Shown piece after piece: positions 53,701 through 62,854 of a DNA stretch of 64,000 bases (its first letter is position 1; each line of letters opens with the position of its first letter). A program made the position numbers and the translations under genes. The notes under the pieces were generated by a model. The model was not told the DNA's origin. It made no database searches and saw only the letters and a program-made list of their open reading frames with translations. Source of the stretch: Gammaproteobacteria bacterium (GTDB lineage: Bacteria > Pseudomonadota > Gammaproteobacteria > Pseudomonadales > UBA5518); the NCBI GenBank assembly GCA_016718385.1, contig JADKDK010000002.1, forward strand, positions 744,001 through 808,000. Reading direction: 5' to 3'.

Positions 53701-54153
53701 GAGCAGTTGCGAGGCCTGCTCCGCCCTGCCCCCGAGCAGCGCCTGGCCGATATCACCCTCGCGCCCGCCCGAGAGCGCGATCAGCCCGCCGGCGAACTCC
53801 TCCACCCACGCGCGCGCGAGCACCGGCCGCCCGAGTTGCTGGCCTTCGAGCCAGCCCCTGGAGATCAGCCGGGTCAGGTTGCGGTAGCCCTCCTGCGCGC
53901 CGACCAGCAGCGTGAGCGCATGGGACTGCCCCTCGTGCTCCACGCGCACGTCGCAGCCGACGATCGGCTTGATGCCGGCCGCCTGGGCTTCCGTGTAGAA
54001 CTTGATCAGCGCGAACAGGTTGGTGTGGTCGGTGAGCGCGACCGCGGGCATGCCCAGCTCGACCGCGCGCTCGACCAGCGCCTCGACGCGCACCAGCCCG
54101 TCGATCAGCGAGTATTCCGAATGCAGCCTCAGATGTACGAAACCCGCGCTCAT
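50707..54153 (-). CDS. dnaE: DNA polymerase III alpha subunit
   Basis: 1148 residues, replicative polymerase. PHP domain at the N-terminus (FVHLRLHSEYSLIDGLV), catalytic aspartates in MPDFDVDFCMEGRD near residue 400, IITFGTMAAKAVVRDVAR, GKHAGGVVIAPT, tandem helix-hairpin-helix near residue 830, and an OB-fold near residue 980 (MKSKRGDDIAFVQLDD). Normal length and order for the family. Start at MSAGFVHLRL; rnhB ends 7 bases upstream. Confidence 0.97.
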   Translation of the reverse strand: MSAGFVHLRLHSEYSLIDGLVRVEALVERAVELGMPAVALTDHTNLFALIKFYTEAQAAGIKPIVGCDVRVEHEGQSHALTLLVGAQEGYRNLTRLISRGWLEGQQLGRPVLARAWVEEFAGGLIALSGGREGDIGQALLGGRAEQASQLLDYWMALFPERFYLEVSRTGRPREEDYLHLAVALAGRHGCPVVATNDVRFLDRSDYEAHEARVCIHEGRTLNDPRRQRQYSPYQYLRSAAEMAELFADLPEALENSVEIARRCNIAIELGKAYLPDYPVPAGMDIATFLSRAAHDGLEERLARVAERESREPEYRARLDFELQTINSMGFAGYFLIVMDFIRWAKNNGVPVGPGRGSGAGSLVAYALGITDLDPLQYQLLFERFLNPERVSMPDFDVDFCMEGRDRVIAYVADTYGRDAVSQIITFGTMAAKAVVRDVARVQGKPYGMADKLSKLIPFEVGMTLEKAMAQEQALRDFVAQNEEVAEIMEMAFKLEGLARNVGKHAGGVVIAPTTLTDFAPLYSDDSGGGLVTQFDKDDVEKVGLVKFDFLGLRTLTIIDWALAIINRRLAGEGRAPVDITAIPLDDASVYALLTRAETTAVFQLESRGMKDLIKRLKPSCFEDIVALVALFRPGPLQSGMVDDFIDRKHGKQAVRYPHPWLEPILENTYGVILYQEQVMQIAQVLAGYTLGGADMLRRAMGKKKPEEMAKQREIFLAGARGNGIDPEVAGAIFDLMEKFAGYGFNKSHSAAYALVSYQTAWLKRHFPAEFMAAVLSSEMHNTDKVVVLIEECRHMKLPLVLPDVNTSEFRFTVNGRGEVVYGLGAIKGIGEGPVESLVAAREAGGPFRDLFDFCRRTDPRKVNKRALEALIRSGALDGLGASRPVLMAAMGEALKAAEQQARNLDVGLLDMFADTATPALAADVYADFAQAPAWSARERLRGEKETLGLYVTGHPIDDHEAEIAQFIRTRIVQLRADQEPQRIVGLVVGMRTMKSKRGDDIAFVQLDDRTARIEVTLFSDVYRSCREHVVKDNFLVVEGVVSLDDFSGALRMRANEAYTLGEARRRFARELVLQLGWEDFGPDFPEALGRLLGGGHSREGCAVRVLYSAPDARAEISLGAEWRLSPSDEALGRLRERFGPERVRLRYA

Positions 54154-54160
54154 GGCAGCC

Positions 54161-54776
54161 TCAGCCCTGGTCCAGCGCGTATTGTGCAACCGCGGCCCGC
54201 ACCGGCGCAAAGGAGCGCCGGTGCACCGGGCTCGCACCGAGGCGGCGCAGCGCCGCCAGGTGTTCCGCGGTCGGGTAGCCCTTGTGCGCGGCGAAGCCGT
54301 AGCCCGGATACAGCGCATCGAGCGCGACCATTTCCGCGTCGCGCTCCACCTTCGCCACCACCGAGGCGGCACTGATCGCCGGCACCAGGTCGTCGCCGCC
54401 CACCACGGCCAGCGCGGGATATGCCCACGCCGGGCAGCGGTTGCCATCCACCAGCACGAACTGCGGCGCGAGCGCGAGCGCCTCCACGGCGCGCCGCATC
54501 GCGAGCAGGCTGGCCTGCAGGATGTTCAGGCGGATCGATCTCCGCAACGCTGGCGCGCCCGATGGCCCACGCCAGCGCTGCCTCGCGCACGGCCAGGGCC
54601 AGTTGCGGGCGACGCACACGGGAGACTTTCTTGGAGTCGCGCAGGCCCTTCACGGGTCGCGCCGGATCGAGGATCACTGCGCCGGCGATGACGTCACCGG
54701 CGAGCGGACCGCGGCCTGCCTCGTCGACCCCGGCGACCAGTACGCCCGAGGCCAGCACCTGGCGCCAGTCCGTCAC
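54161..54776 (-). CDS. rnhB: Ribonuclease HII, one-base frameshift
   Basis: Removes ribonucleotides from DNA. Read continuously after deleting one base at 54532-54533, it gives ~204 residues: VAGVDEAGRGPLAG with the first catalytic acids, LRDSKKVSR, then (after the break at AEID) RLNILQASLLAMRRAV, VLVDGNRCP, SAASVVAKVERD and YGFAAHKGYPT. GTG start at 54776. The break falls between two conserved motifs and looks like a sequence error. In most relatives lpxB precedes rnhB; here fabZ does, with a 70-base gap and no lpxA or lpxB. Confidence 0.88.
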
Positions 54777-54846
54777 GGGCGGGATTCCGGCAGCACGCGC
54801 GCGAACGCCGGCGGGCGCGGCAGGATGGCGAGCGGCAGGCGCGCGA

Positions 54847-55287
54847 TCAGCGCTTGCGGTCCGCGCAGAGTATCGTGGCCTCGCAGGCGGTCTGACCGTC
54901 GACGCTGGCGCGGCAGGAGAACTTCCAGATGCCGCGCTTCTCGGTGAGTATCGAGGCTTCGAGCTGCAGCCGGTCGCCCGGCACCACGGGACGCTTGAAG
55001 CGCAGGTCGTCGGCGCCGACGAAGTAGTAGATCGAGCCGTCGGCCGGCTTCTTGTTCATGGTGCGAAAGCCGAGTATGCCGGCCGCCTGCGCCATGGCCT
55101 CGACGATCAGCACGCCGGGCATCACCGGGAGGTCGGGGAAATGCCCCTGGAAGAAGCCTTCGTTCACGCTCACGTTCTTGTACGCGACGATCGACTTGCC
55201 GGGGTCCAGTTCCAGCACGCGATCCACCAGCAGGAACGGGTAACGGTGCGGCAGGTATTCGCGAATCTCGTTGACGTCCATCAGCAT
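54847..55287 (-). CDS. fabZ: 3-hydroxyacyl-ACP dehydratase FabZ
   Basis: 146 residues, hotdog fold. Catalytic His in LPHRYPFLLVDRV and Glu in PGVLIVEAMAQAAG; GHFPDLPVMPG is invariant in the family. AAGGAGG precedes the ATG at 55287. In gammaproteobacteria fabZ normally lies between lpxD and lpxA; here skp is 140 bases upstream and rnhB 70 bases downstream, so it is the sole survivor of that lipid A block. It still serves general fatty acid synthesis. Confidence 0.96.
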   Translation of the reverse strand: MLMDVNEIREYLPHRYPFLLVDRVLELDPGKSIVAYKNVSVNEGFFQGHFPDLPVMPGVLIVEAMAQAAGILGFRTMNKKPADGSIYYFVGADDLRFKRPVVPGDRLQLEASILTEKRGIWKFSCRASVDGQTACEATILCADRKR

Positions 55288-55399
55288 CCGGCGGCCTCCT
55301 TATCGAGATGATCGGCCCCCACCCGCGCGAGCACAATGGCGGCGGGGGCGCGCAGGAGCCGGCAAGCCGCAGCGGCGTGGCGCCGCGGCCGGATGTGAG

Positions 55400-55421
55400 C
55401 CCGGGACTCAGCCGTCCCGGG
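55400..55421 (-). terminator. Hairpin downstream of skp, where lpxD would be
   Basis: Perfect 8-bp stem CCCGGGAC / GTCCCGGG around a 6-base loop, a few bases after the skp stop. No T-run follows, so it may attenuate rather than end transcription. It occupies the start of the 140-base gap between skp and fabZ, which contains no other feature. Confidence 0.5.
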
Positions 55422-55427
55422 GTCGCG

Positions 55428-55946
55428 TCACTTCTTGGTCTGGTTCAGCTTTTCGGTGACCTTGGCATCGAGGCTGAAGCCGGGTTCGGCGTACAGCGCC
55501 GCCTGCGCGTTCAACAGCAGGCCGACGCCCTCGGCCTTGAGCAGGTCCATCACCACGGTGTTCGCACGCGGCATCATCTCGCGCATGATGCGCTGGGCCA
55601 CTTCGCGCTCGGACTGCTGCAGCTTCTTGGCCACGAACTCGAGGTCGGTGCCGACCTGCTTGATCTTGCGCCCCTGCTCCTCTTCCTGCTCGGCGCTCAT
55701 GACCTCGCGGTTCTTGTTGAACTGCGCCACCAGGTCCTCGTACTGCTTCTTGAGGCCTTCGGCCTCCTTCTTGTTGGCGAGGTATTCCGGCGTCTGGCGC
55801 AACGCCTCGATCTGCTTCTTCGCCTCCTCGGTGTTGAACACCGCCGCCTCGAGGTTGAGCACGGCAACCTTGCCCTGCGCGAACGCAAGACCGGGAGCAA
55901 GGGTCATCAGGCAGGCAATTACGGCAGCACGACCAAAGCGCTTCAC
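55428..55946 (-). CDS. skp: Periplasmic chaperone Skp (OmpH)
   Basis: 172 residues with a signal peptide (MKRFGRAAVIACLMTLAPGLAFA-Q). The mature protein begins GKVAVLNLEAAVF, then long charged helices (EYLANKKEAEGLKKQYEDL ... AEQEEEQGRKIKQ) that form the tentacles holding unfolded outer-membrane proteins. Follows bamA by 42 bases, as usual. Confidence 0.93.
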   Translation of the reverse strand: MKRFGRAAVIACLMTLAPGLAFAQGKVAVLNLEAAVFNTEEAKKQIEALRQTPEYLANKKEAEGLKKQYEDLVAQFNKNREVMSAEQEEEQGRKIKQVGTDLEFVAKKLQQSEREVAQRIMREMMPRANTVVMDLLKAEGVGLLLNAQAALYAEPGFSLDAKVTEKLNQTKK

Positions 55947-55988
55947 GTCAGGACTCCAAAGATGCGGATGTGATTCGGGGAAAATTCG

Positions 55989-58611
55989 TCAAAAACCCTG
56001 ACCCAGCGAGAACTGGAAGATTTCGGTCTTGTCCGTTCGCTCGTCGTTGAGCGGCTTGGCAAGACTGAACGTGATGGGTCCGAAGCCGGTGATCCACGTG
56101 ACGCCGAATCCTACCGAATACCGCAGTTCGCCGAAATCAAGGTCGGAGCATACTACTTGCGTGGCACTGCAATTGGTATCAAAAACATTACCGAAATCGA
56201 GGAACACGCCGGTGCGCACCGAGCGCTGGTCCTTGATGAACGGCAGCGGAAACAGGACCTCGGCGCTGCCCTCGACGAGGACGTCGCCGCCGAACGGGCG
56301 GTTCTCGCTGTTGCCACTGTAGACCGGGCTGTGAATGATCTTCTCGTCGCCTTCGTTGGTGCAGCCGAGGAAATTGCCCTTGGCGTCGTAGGTCGGCCCC
56401 AGGCAGGTGATGTAGACGTACTTGTCCTCGAGGTCGACGATGTTGCCCTGCGCGTCGTACACCGGCACGTTCAGGATCTGGTAGCGCACCGCCGGCGTGC
56501 TCTGCGGCCCCAGCGTGTTGGCCTTGAAGCCGCGCACCGAGCGGAAGCCGCCCGCGAAGAAGTTCTCGTAGAACGGCAGCTCGTCGGTGTCGCCCCAGCC
56601 GTCGCCGTAGCCGAGATCGCTGCGCAGGCGCAAGGTGAACTGGCGCCACAGCGGGATGAAGACCTGGCCGTTGTAGGTGAGCTTGTAGTACTCGAGATCG
56701 CTGCCGGGGGTCGCCACCTGCAGCGAGAGGTTCTGCGAGTAGCCGCGGGTCGCCAGTTGCCCGCGGTTCAGCGCGAACTGCGACCAGCTGCCGGTCACCA
56801 GGAAATTGTCGAAGCTGTCGCCGTAGATGTCCAGGAAACCGGTCGGGATGTCGGTCTTGAAGAAGCTTGCCGGCACCGGCGCCCTGATGTTCTCCAGGGC
56901 GAAATAACCCGAAATCGTTCAGGTCGTCCCGGTTCACGTAGCCGACGGTATCCTCTATCGGCCGCGGGCTGCCCGAGATCTCCTGCACCGCGCCGATGCC
57001 GGCGCTGATGTCGGTGCGGTTGACGCCGAGGCTGAGGCCGAGACGCTGCGTCTCGCTGATCGGGTAGCCGAAGCTCATCGTGCCGCCGATGGTGTCGGTG
57101 GTGTAGCTCGCGACGTTGATCTCCTCGAGGTCGGTGGAACGGTAGAACACCGAGAAGCCGCGGCTCACGCCGTCCGCGGTGTAGTACGGGTTCACGTAGT
57201 TGAAGCTGTAGAGATCCTGGTACTTGCTGGAATTGAGCCCGATGCCGACCTGCTTGCCGGTCCCGAGGAAGTTGTTCTGCTGCAGGTTCGCCCCGAGGAT
57301 CAGGCCGGCGTCCTGCGCATAGCCCACGCTCGCCCCGATAGAGCCCGAGGACTGCTCCTCGACCGTGTACTGCACGTCGATCATGTCGTCGGTGCCGGGC
57401 ACCGGGACGTTCTCGGTCTTCACTTCCTTGAAGAAGCCGAGGCGCTCGACGCGCACGCGCGACTGCTCGATCTGCGCCGAAGACGCCGGCGCCGACTCCA
57501 TCTGGCGCATCTCGCGGCGCAGCACCTCGTCGACCGACTTGGTGTTGCCGCGGAACTCGATGCGGCGCACGTAGGTCCGCTTGCCGGGGTCGACGAAGAA
57601 CTTCAGCGCGACCGTCTTGTTCTCGTCGTCGATCTCGGGGATGCCGTTGACCTTGGCGAAGGTGTAACCCTCGACGCCGAGGCGCTGCGTGATCATCTCC
57701 TCGGTGTTGGTCACCTGCACCTGCGAGAAGTCCTGCCCGTCGCGCAGCAGCAGGAAACCGCGCATCTCGGACTCCGGAATCACGATATCGCCCGAGAGGT
57801 CGACCGTGGTGACCTTGTACTTCTCGCCCTCGGTCACGTTGACGGTGATGTAGACCGCACTGCGGTCCGGCGTGATCGCGACCTGGGTCGAGTCGATGTT
57901 GAAACGGATGTAGCCGCGATCGAGGTAGTAGGAGCTCAGGTTCTCCAGGCCGCCGTTGAGCTTCTCGCGCGAGTACTTGTCGTTGCCGCTGATCCAGGAG
58001 AACCAGCCGGTGGTCTTCAGCTCGAACAGATCGACCAGGTCGCGATCGCCGAACACCGAATTGCCGACGATATTGATGTGCTTGATCCTGGCGACGCTGC
58101 CTTCGTTGATGTCGATGTTGACCGCGACGCGGTTGCGCGCCTGCTCGGCGACCTCGGTCTCGATCGTGGCGTCGTAGCGGCCCTGGCTCACGTACTGGCG
58201 CTGCAACTCCACGCGCATCTGCTCCAGCGTGGCGCGCTGGAACACCTGGCCCACCGCGAGCCCGGAGCCCTTCAGCCCCTCGAGCAGGTCCTCGGTCTTG
58301 ATCGCCTTGTTGCCGTCGATGTTGATCTCGCTGATCGACGGGCGCTCCACCAGGGTGATCACGAGCACGTCACCGTCGCGGCCGATCTGCACATCGTCGA
58401 AATTGCCGGACTTGAACAGCGCGCGCGAGGTCTGCGCGATCGCGGCCTGGTCGATGCGGTCGTTGACCTTGATCGGGATTTCGTTGAACACGCTGCCGGG
58501 CGAGATCCGCTGCAGGCCCTCGATGCGGATGTCGGTGACGACAAAGCTCTCGGCGAACACGGCTCGGGCGAGCCCCAGCAGCAGGGGAAGCAGGATGAGG
58601 AAGCGCTTCAT
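55989..58611 (-). CDS. bamA: Outer-membrane assembly factor BamA, one-base frameshift
   Basis: Inserts beta-barrel proteins in the outer membrane. After removing one base at 56906-56907 it gives ~873 residues: signal peptide, five POTRA domains (residues ~20-420; IRIEGLQRISPGSVF is POTRA1), and a 16-strand barrel ending in the C-terminal Phe (FSLGQGF). The break follows DDLNDFG in the barrel, and the next frame continues YFALENIRAPVPASFF without loss. BamA is essential, so a sequence error is far likelier than a mutation. A loop with a Cys pair (CLGPTYDAKGNFLGC) is unusual. Confidence 0.93.
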
Positions 58612-58659
58612 GGGGTGTTCTGCAAGTTCCTGTTGCTGGGATTTGGGCCGGGGCCGCGA

Positions 58660-60030
58660 TCAGTTGGCGGCCAGCCGGTTGATGTCGTTGTAGAACGCCA
58701 GGAGCATCACGCCTACCAGGATCACGAGACCGACCTGGTAGCCCAGCATCTGCGCCCGCTCCGACACCGGGCTGCCCTTGATCATCTCGATGAGGTAATA
58801 CACCAGATGACCGCCGTCGAGCACGGGAATGGGGAACAGGTTCAGCACGCCGAGGCTGATGCTCAGCAGGGCCAGGAAGCTGATGTAGCTCTCCAGTCCC
58901 GAGCGCGCCGAATCGGTCGCCACTTTAGCAATCGTGATGGGACCGCTCAAGTTTTTCGGCGAAATCAGGCCCTCGAACATCTTCTTCACGGAATCGACGG
59001 TGAAGACGGCCAGCGACCACGTCTGCGCCAGCGCCGGGCGCCATGCCGCGAGCGGCCCGTAGCGATCCACGCGCAGCATCTCGGGCGGCCATTGCGGCTC
59101 GGCGACGCTGACGCCGACCTGCCCCGTACGGCTGCCGTCCTTCTGCTGCACGCCGGCAGGCGTGACGCGCAGCATCACGCGTGCCTGCTCGCGCTCGACC
59201 TCTACCGCGAGCGCGGTACCGGGATTCGCGCGCACCATGCCGACCCACGCTTCCCAGGACGCCACGGCCTCGCCGTCCACCGCGACGATCAGGTCGCCCG
59301 CACGCATGCCGGCGCGTTCCGCGGGACTGCCGGCAACGACCTCGGCGACACGCGCGGGCACCTCGGGTATCAGGTAGGAGATCCCCAGGCCGCCCAGCAG
59401 GTCGGGTTCGTCCTCGCCCATGAGCCAGTCCTCGATGCGGGCCGAGGACTCGTAGGTGAGGCCCGCTTGCGTCTGCGGGTAGCGCACCGAGAAGCGGATC
59501 TCGCCGCTCTCGCCGAGCCGTTTCAGCAGCTGCATCGCGACCGCCTGGCGCGTCGGGGTCGGCTCGCCGTCGACCGCGATGATCTCCTGCCCGCGCTCCA
59601 GCCCCGCGGCCTCGGCGACCGAACCCGGTGCGATGTCACCGATCACCGGGGCCAGGCCGGGAACGCCGATCATGTACAGCACGTAGAACGCGACGATCGC
59701 GAGCACGAAATTCGCCGCCGGACCGGCCGCGACGATCGCCATGCGCGCCGACACCGGCTTGCGGTTGAAGCTGAACGCCAGCTCCTCCTGCGCGACCGGA
59801 CCCTCGCGTTCGTCCAGCATCTTCACGTAGCCGCCCAGCGGCACCGCGGCGATCACGTACTCGGTGCCGTCGCGAGCGGTGCGCCGCCACAGCGCCTTGC
59901 CGAAGCCGATCGAGAAGCGAAGCACCTTCACGCCACAGCGCCGCGCGACCCAGAAATGGCCGAACTCGTGCACCGCCACCAGGATTCCCAGCGTCACCAG
60001 GGTGACCAGCACCGTATACAGCAGATCCAT
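58660..60030 (-). CDS. rseP: Site-2 protease RseP
   Basis: 456 residues. Intramembrane zinc protease of the sigma-E pathway. HEFGH (residues 21-25) in the first membrane helix and NLFPIPVLDGGHL in the third give the zinc site; two PDZ domains lie between (~125-310; VAEAAGLERGQEIIAVDG and AERAGMRAGDLIVAVDG). Order dxr-rseP-bamA standard. Confidence 0.96.
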   Translation of the reverse strand: MDLLYTVLVTLVTLGILVAVHEFGHFWVARRCGVKVLRFSIGFGKALWRRTARDGTEYVIAAVPLGGYVKMLDEREGPVAQEELAFSFNRKPVSARMAIVAAGPAANFVLAIVAFYVLYMIGVPGLAPVIGDIAPGSVAEAAGLERGQEIIAVDGEPTPTRQAVAMQLLKRLGESGEIRFSVRYPQTQAGLTYESSARIEDWLMGEDEPDLLGGLGISYLIPEVPARVAEVVAGSPAERAGMRAGDLIVAVDGEAVASWEAWVGMVRANPGTALAVEVEREQARVMLRVTPAGVQQKDGSRTGQVGVSVAEPQWPPEMLRVDRYGPLAAWRPALAQTWSLAVFTVDSVKKMFEGLISPKNLSGPITIAKVATDSARSGLESYISFLALLSISLGVLNLFPIPVLDGGHLVYYLIEMIKGSPVSERAQMLGYQVGLVILVGVMLLAFYNDINRLAAN

Positions 60031-60043
60031 GTCTCCGCCCTCC

Positions 60044-61228
60044 TCAGACGTTCTTCAGCAGGCGCTGCGCGATGGCGCGCGCCTCGAGGTCCATGGCTTT
60101 GACATGCTCCAGCGATTCCGGTTCTGTGCAGCCCAGCGAATCGAGCACCCCGGCGATGGTCGACGCGATGCGGGTAAAGCCGATGCGCCCGTCGAGGAAG
60201 GCCTGCACCGCGATCTCGTTGGCGGCATTGAGCACCACCGCGGCACAGCCCCCCGCGCGCGCGGCGTCCATCGCGATCGCCAGGCAGGGAAAACGCGCGA
60301 GATCCGGCGCCTCGAAGGCGAGCGACGCGCCGGCGACCAGATCGAGCGTGCCCGCGCCCGACTCGATGCGCTCCGGCCATGACAGCCCGCAGGCGATCGG
60401 CACGCGCATGTCGGGATTGCCGAGCTGCGCCAGCACCGAGCCATCGACGAACTCGACCAGCGAATGCACCACGCTCTGCGGGTGGATCAGCACCTCGATA
60501 CGCGAACTCGGCATGCCGAACAGCCAGCAGGCCTCGATCAGCTCCAGCCCCTTGTTCATCATGGTCGCCGAGTCGACCGAGATCTTGCGCCCCATCACCC
60601 AGTTCGGGTGCGCCACCGCCTGCGCCGGCGTCACGTGCTCGAGATCGGCCAGCGGACAGCTGCGAAACGGCCCGCCGGAGGCGGTGAGCAGCAGCCGGCG
60701 CACCGCCGGCGATGCCTGCCCGGCGCGATAGCCGCCGGGCAGGCACTGGAAGATCGCATTGTGCTCGCTGTCGATGGGCAGCAGCGCGGCATTGCCCTCG
60801 CGCACGGCATCCATGAAGAAGCGCCCCGCCATCACCAGCGCTTCCTTGTTCGCCAGCAGCACGCGCTTGCCGGCGCGCGCGGCGCTGATCGTGGGCATCA
60901 GCCCGGCCGCACCGACAATGGCCGCCATGACGATGTCGGTATCGGGGTGCGCGGCGATCTCGACCAGGCCCGCCTCGCCCGCCAGCACCTCGACCCGCAG
61001 CCCTTCGGCACGCACCGCCGCGCGCAACTCCGTGGCCGCGGCGTGGTCCGCGACCACTGCGTACTCGGGCGCGTGCACGCGGCACTGCGCGAGCAGCTCG
61101 CGCCAGCGCGAGCCGCAGCTGAGAGCGAACACCCGGTAGCGCCCGGCATGGCGCGCGATCACGTCGAGCGTGTTCTCGCCGATGGAGCCCGTCGCCCCCA
61201 GGACCGTGACCCGCTGCCGCTCGTCCAT
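60044..61228 (-). CDS. dxr: 1-deoxy-D-xylulose 5-phosphate reductoisomerase
   Basis: 394 residues, second step of the MEP isoprenoid pathway, NADPH-dependent. VTVLGATGSIGENTLDVI near the N-terminus, LLANKEALVMAG, PIDSEHNAIFQCL, LTASGGPFR and HPNWVMGRKISVDSATMMNKGLE, the metal and substrate loop. The start codon overlaps the cdsA stop by one base (TGATG). Confidence 0.96.
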   Translation of the reverse strand: MDERQRVTVLGATGSIGENTLDVIARHAGRYRVFALSCGSRWRELLAQCRVHAPEYAVVADHAAATELRAAVRAEGLRVEVLAGEAGLVEIAAHPDTDIVMAAIVGAAGLMPTISAARAGKRVLLANKEALVMAGRFFMDAVREGNAALLPIDSEHNAIFQCLPGGYRAGQASPAVRRLLLTASGGPFRSCPLADLEHVTPAQAVAHPNWVMGRKISVDSATMMNKGLELIEACWLFGMPSSRIEVLIHPQSVVHSLVEFVDGSVLAQLGNPDMRVPIACGLSWPERIESGAGTLDLVAGASLAFEAPDLARFPCLAIAMDAARAGGCAAVVLNAANEIAVQAFLDGRIGFTRIASTIAGVLDSLGCTEPESLEHVKAMDLEARAIAQRLLKNV

Positions 61229-62064
61229 CACCAGAAACTCCCCGCCTGCAGCATTCCGAAGGCCAGCACCGGCAGGCCCGCGGTGAGGCTGTCCAACCGG
61301 TCGAACAGCCCGCCGTGCCCGGGCAGCAGCGAGCCGCTGTCCTTCATTCCGCCATGACGCTTCACCATGCTCTCCAGCAGGTCGCCGAACACCGAGACGA
61401 GCGCGGTCGCGCCCGCCAGCGCCATCCAGGTGCCCAGCCGCGCCCCGCCCAGCCCCGTGCCCGTCCCGACCGACGCAGCGAGCGCCAGGCTCGCCAGCAT
61501 GCCACCGGCGAAGCCGGCCCAGGTCTTGCCGGGGCTGACCCGCGGCATCAACTTCGCGCCCCCTATCGCGCGCCCGGCGAAGTAGGCGCCGATGTCCGCG
61601 AACGCGATCACCGCGATCGCGTAGATGACCAGGTATTCGCCGTGGGGCAGCGAGCGGATGTACAGCACCGCGAGCCACGGCGGCACCAGCACCAGCAGCC
61701 CGACACCCGCGAGCGCGCCGCGGCCGCCCCAGGCGGCGGCGCCACGCGGATAGGCGAGCACCGCGAGCGCCGCGAGCAGCCAGAAGCCCAGCACGGGGTA
61801 GAGCACGCGCGCGATCGCCGCGGCCTCGATGCCGGCGGGCGCCCCGACCAGGCGCGCACCCAGGATCAGGACCAGGGCGACCAGGGCGACGTAGCCGAGC
61901 CGTGCGCCGCGCGTCGTGAACCCGGCGAGCGCGGCCCATTCCCACGAGGCGCCCAGCACCAGCAGGCCGAACAGCGTCGCGGTCAGTGCCGCCGGGGCGT
62001 AGAGCACCACGCTGATGACCAGCGCGGCAAACGCCAGTGCGGTGAGGACGCGCTGCTTCAGCAT
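61228..62064 (-). CDS. cdsA: Phosphatidate cytidylyltransferase
   Basis: 278 residues, makes CDP-diacylglycerol. About seven membrane segments; the C-terminal signature is SVFGDLLESMVKRHGGMKDSGSLLPGHGG with DRLDS, the CdsA metal site. Start ATG at 62064, overlapping the uppS stop by 7 bases. Its presence makes the TAM41-like gene at 15101 look like a specialised activity. Confidence 0.95.
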   Translation of the reverse strand: MLKQRVLTALAFAALVISVVLYAPAALTATLFGLLVLGASWEWAALAGFTTRGARLGYVALVALVLILGARLVGAPAGIEAAAIARVLYPVLGFWLLAALAVLAYPRGAAAWGGRGALAGVGLLVLVPPWLAVLYIRSLPHGEYLVIYAIAVIAFADIGAYFAGRAIGGAKLMPRVSPGKTWAGFAGGMLASLALAASVGTGTGLGGARLGTWMALAGATALVSVFGDLLESMVKRHGGMKDSGSLLPGHGGLFDRLDSLTAGLPVLAFGMLQAGSFW

Positions 62065-62828
62065 CGCGCCGCTCCCTCGTCCGCCACGGTCGCCGGGCGC
62101 CCCCCGAAGCGGCGCTCGCGCGCCGCGTAGTCGCGCAGCGCCGCGGCGAATTGCGCGGCGCCGAAATCGGGCCAGAAGCACTCGGTGAAATACAGTTCCG
62201 TGTACGCGATCTGCCACAGCAGGAAATTGCTGATGCGATGGTCGCCTCCGGTGCGGATCAGCAGGTCCGGGCGCGGCAGGTCGGCGAGGCTCAGATGCGC
62301 CTCCAGCGAGCCGGCGTCGATCTCGTTGGGCTGCAGGCGTCCCGCGGCGACCTCGGCGGCCAGCGCGCGCGCCGCCTGCACGATGTCCCACTGGCCGCCG
62401 TAATCGGCGGCTATCACCAGGGTGAAGCCCTCGTTGACCGCGGTCAGGGCCTCGGATTCCTCCATCAACCGGCGCAGGCGCGGCGCGAAGCGCGTGCGGT
62501 CGCCGATGATGCGCAGGCGGATGCCGTTGCTGTGCAGCTCGCGCACCTCGCCGCGCAGGTAGCGCATGAACAGCGCCATCAGGCCGCGCACCTCCTCGCG
62601 CGGGCGCTGCCAGTTCTCGCTGCTGAAGGCGAACAGCGTCAGGACCCCGACGCCGTGCTCCCGGCAGGCGCGCAGCAGCTTGCGGATGACCTCGACGCCG
62701 GCACGGTGGCCCGCCACCGCCGGCAGGCCGCGCGCCTTGGCCCAGCGCCCGTTGCCATCCATGATGACGGCGACGTGGCGCGGGATCCGGGGCGTGCCGT
62801 CGCCGGCAGGCGTGGTGGGAAGCGGCAC
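62058..62828 (-). CDS. uppS: Undecaprenyl diphosphate synthase
   Basis: 256 residues, cis-prenyltransferase making the C55 carrier for cell-wall and glycan synthesis. HVAVIMDGNGRWAKARGLP holds the catalytic Asp, LTLFAFSSENWQRP, and RTGGDHRISNFLLWQIAYTELYF near the C-terminus. GTG at 62828 is taken as start because no ATG precedes the motif in a sensible place; 26 bases after frr. Confidence 0.95.
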   Translation of the reverse strand: MPLPTTPAGDGTPRIPRHVAVIMDGNGRWAKARGLPAVAGHRAGVEVIRKLLRACREHGVGVLTLFAFSSENWQRPREEVRGLMALFMRYLRGEVRELHSNGIRLRIIGDRTRFAPRLRRLMEESEALTAVNEGFTLVIAADYGGQWDIVQAARALAAEVAAGRLQPNEIDAGSLEAHLSLADLPRPDLLIRTGGDHRISNFLLWQIAYTELYFTECFWPDFGAAQFAAALRDYAARERRFGGRPATVADEGAARC

Positions 62829-62854
62829 TCGGGTGTTCCGCTGTCGCGCGGCGC

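Noticed and set aside
54777..54846. A remnant of lpxA or lpxB between fabZ and rnhB
   Set aside because: The 70 bases give no hexapeptide-repeat or GT19-like pattern in any frame.
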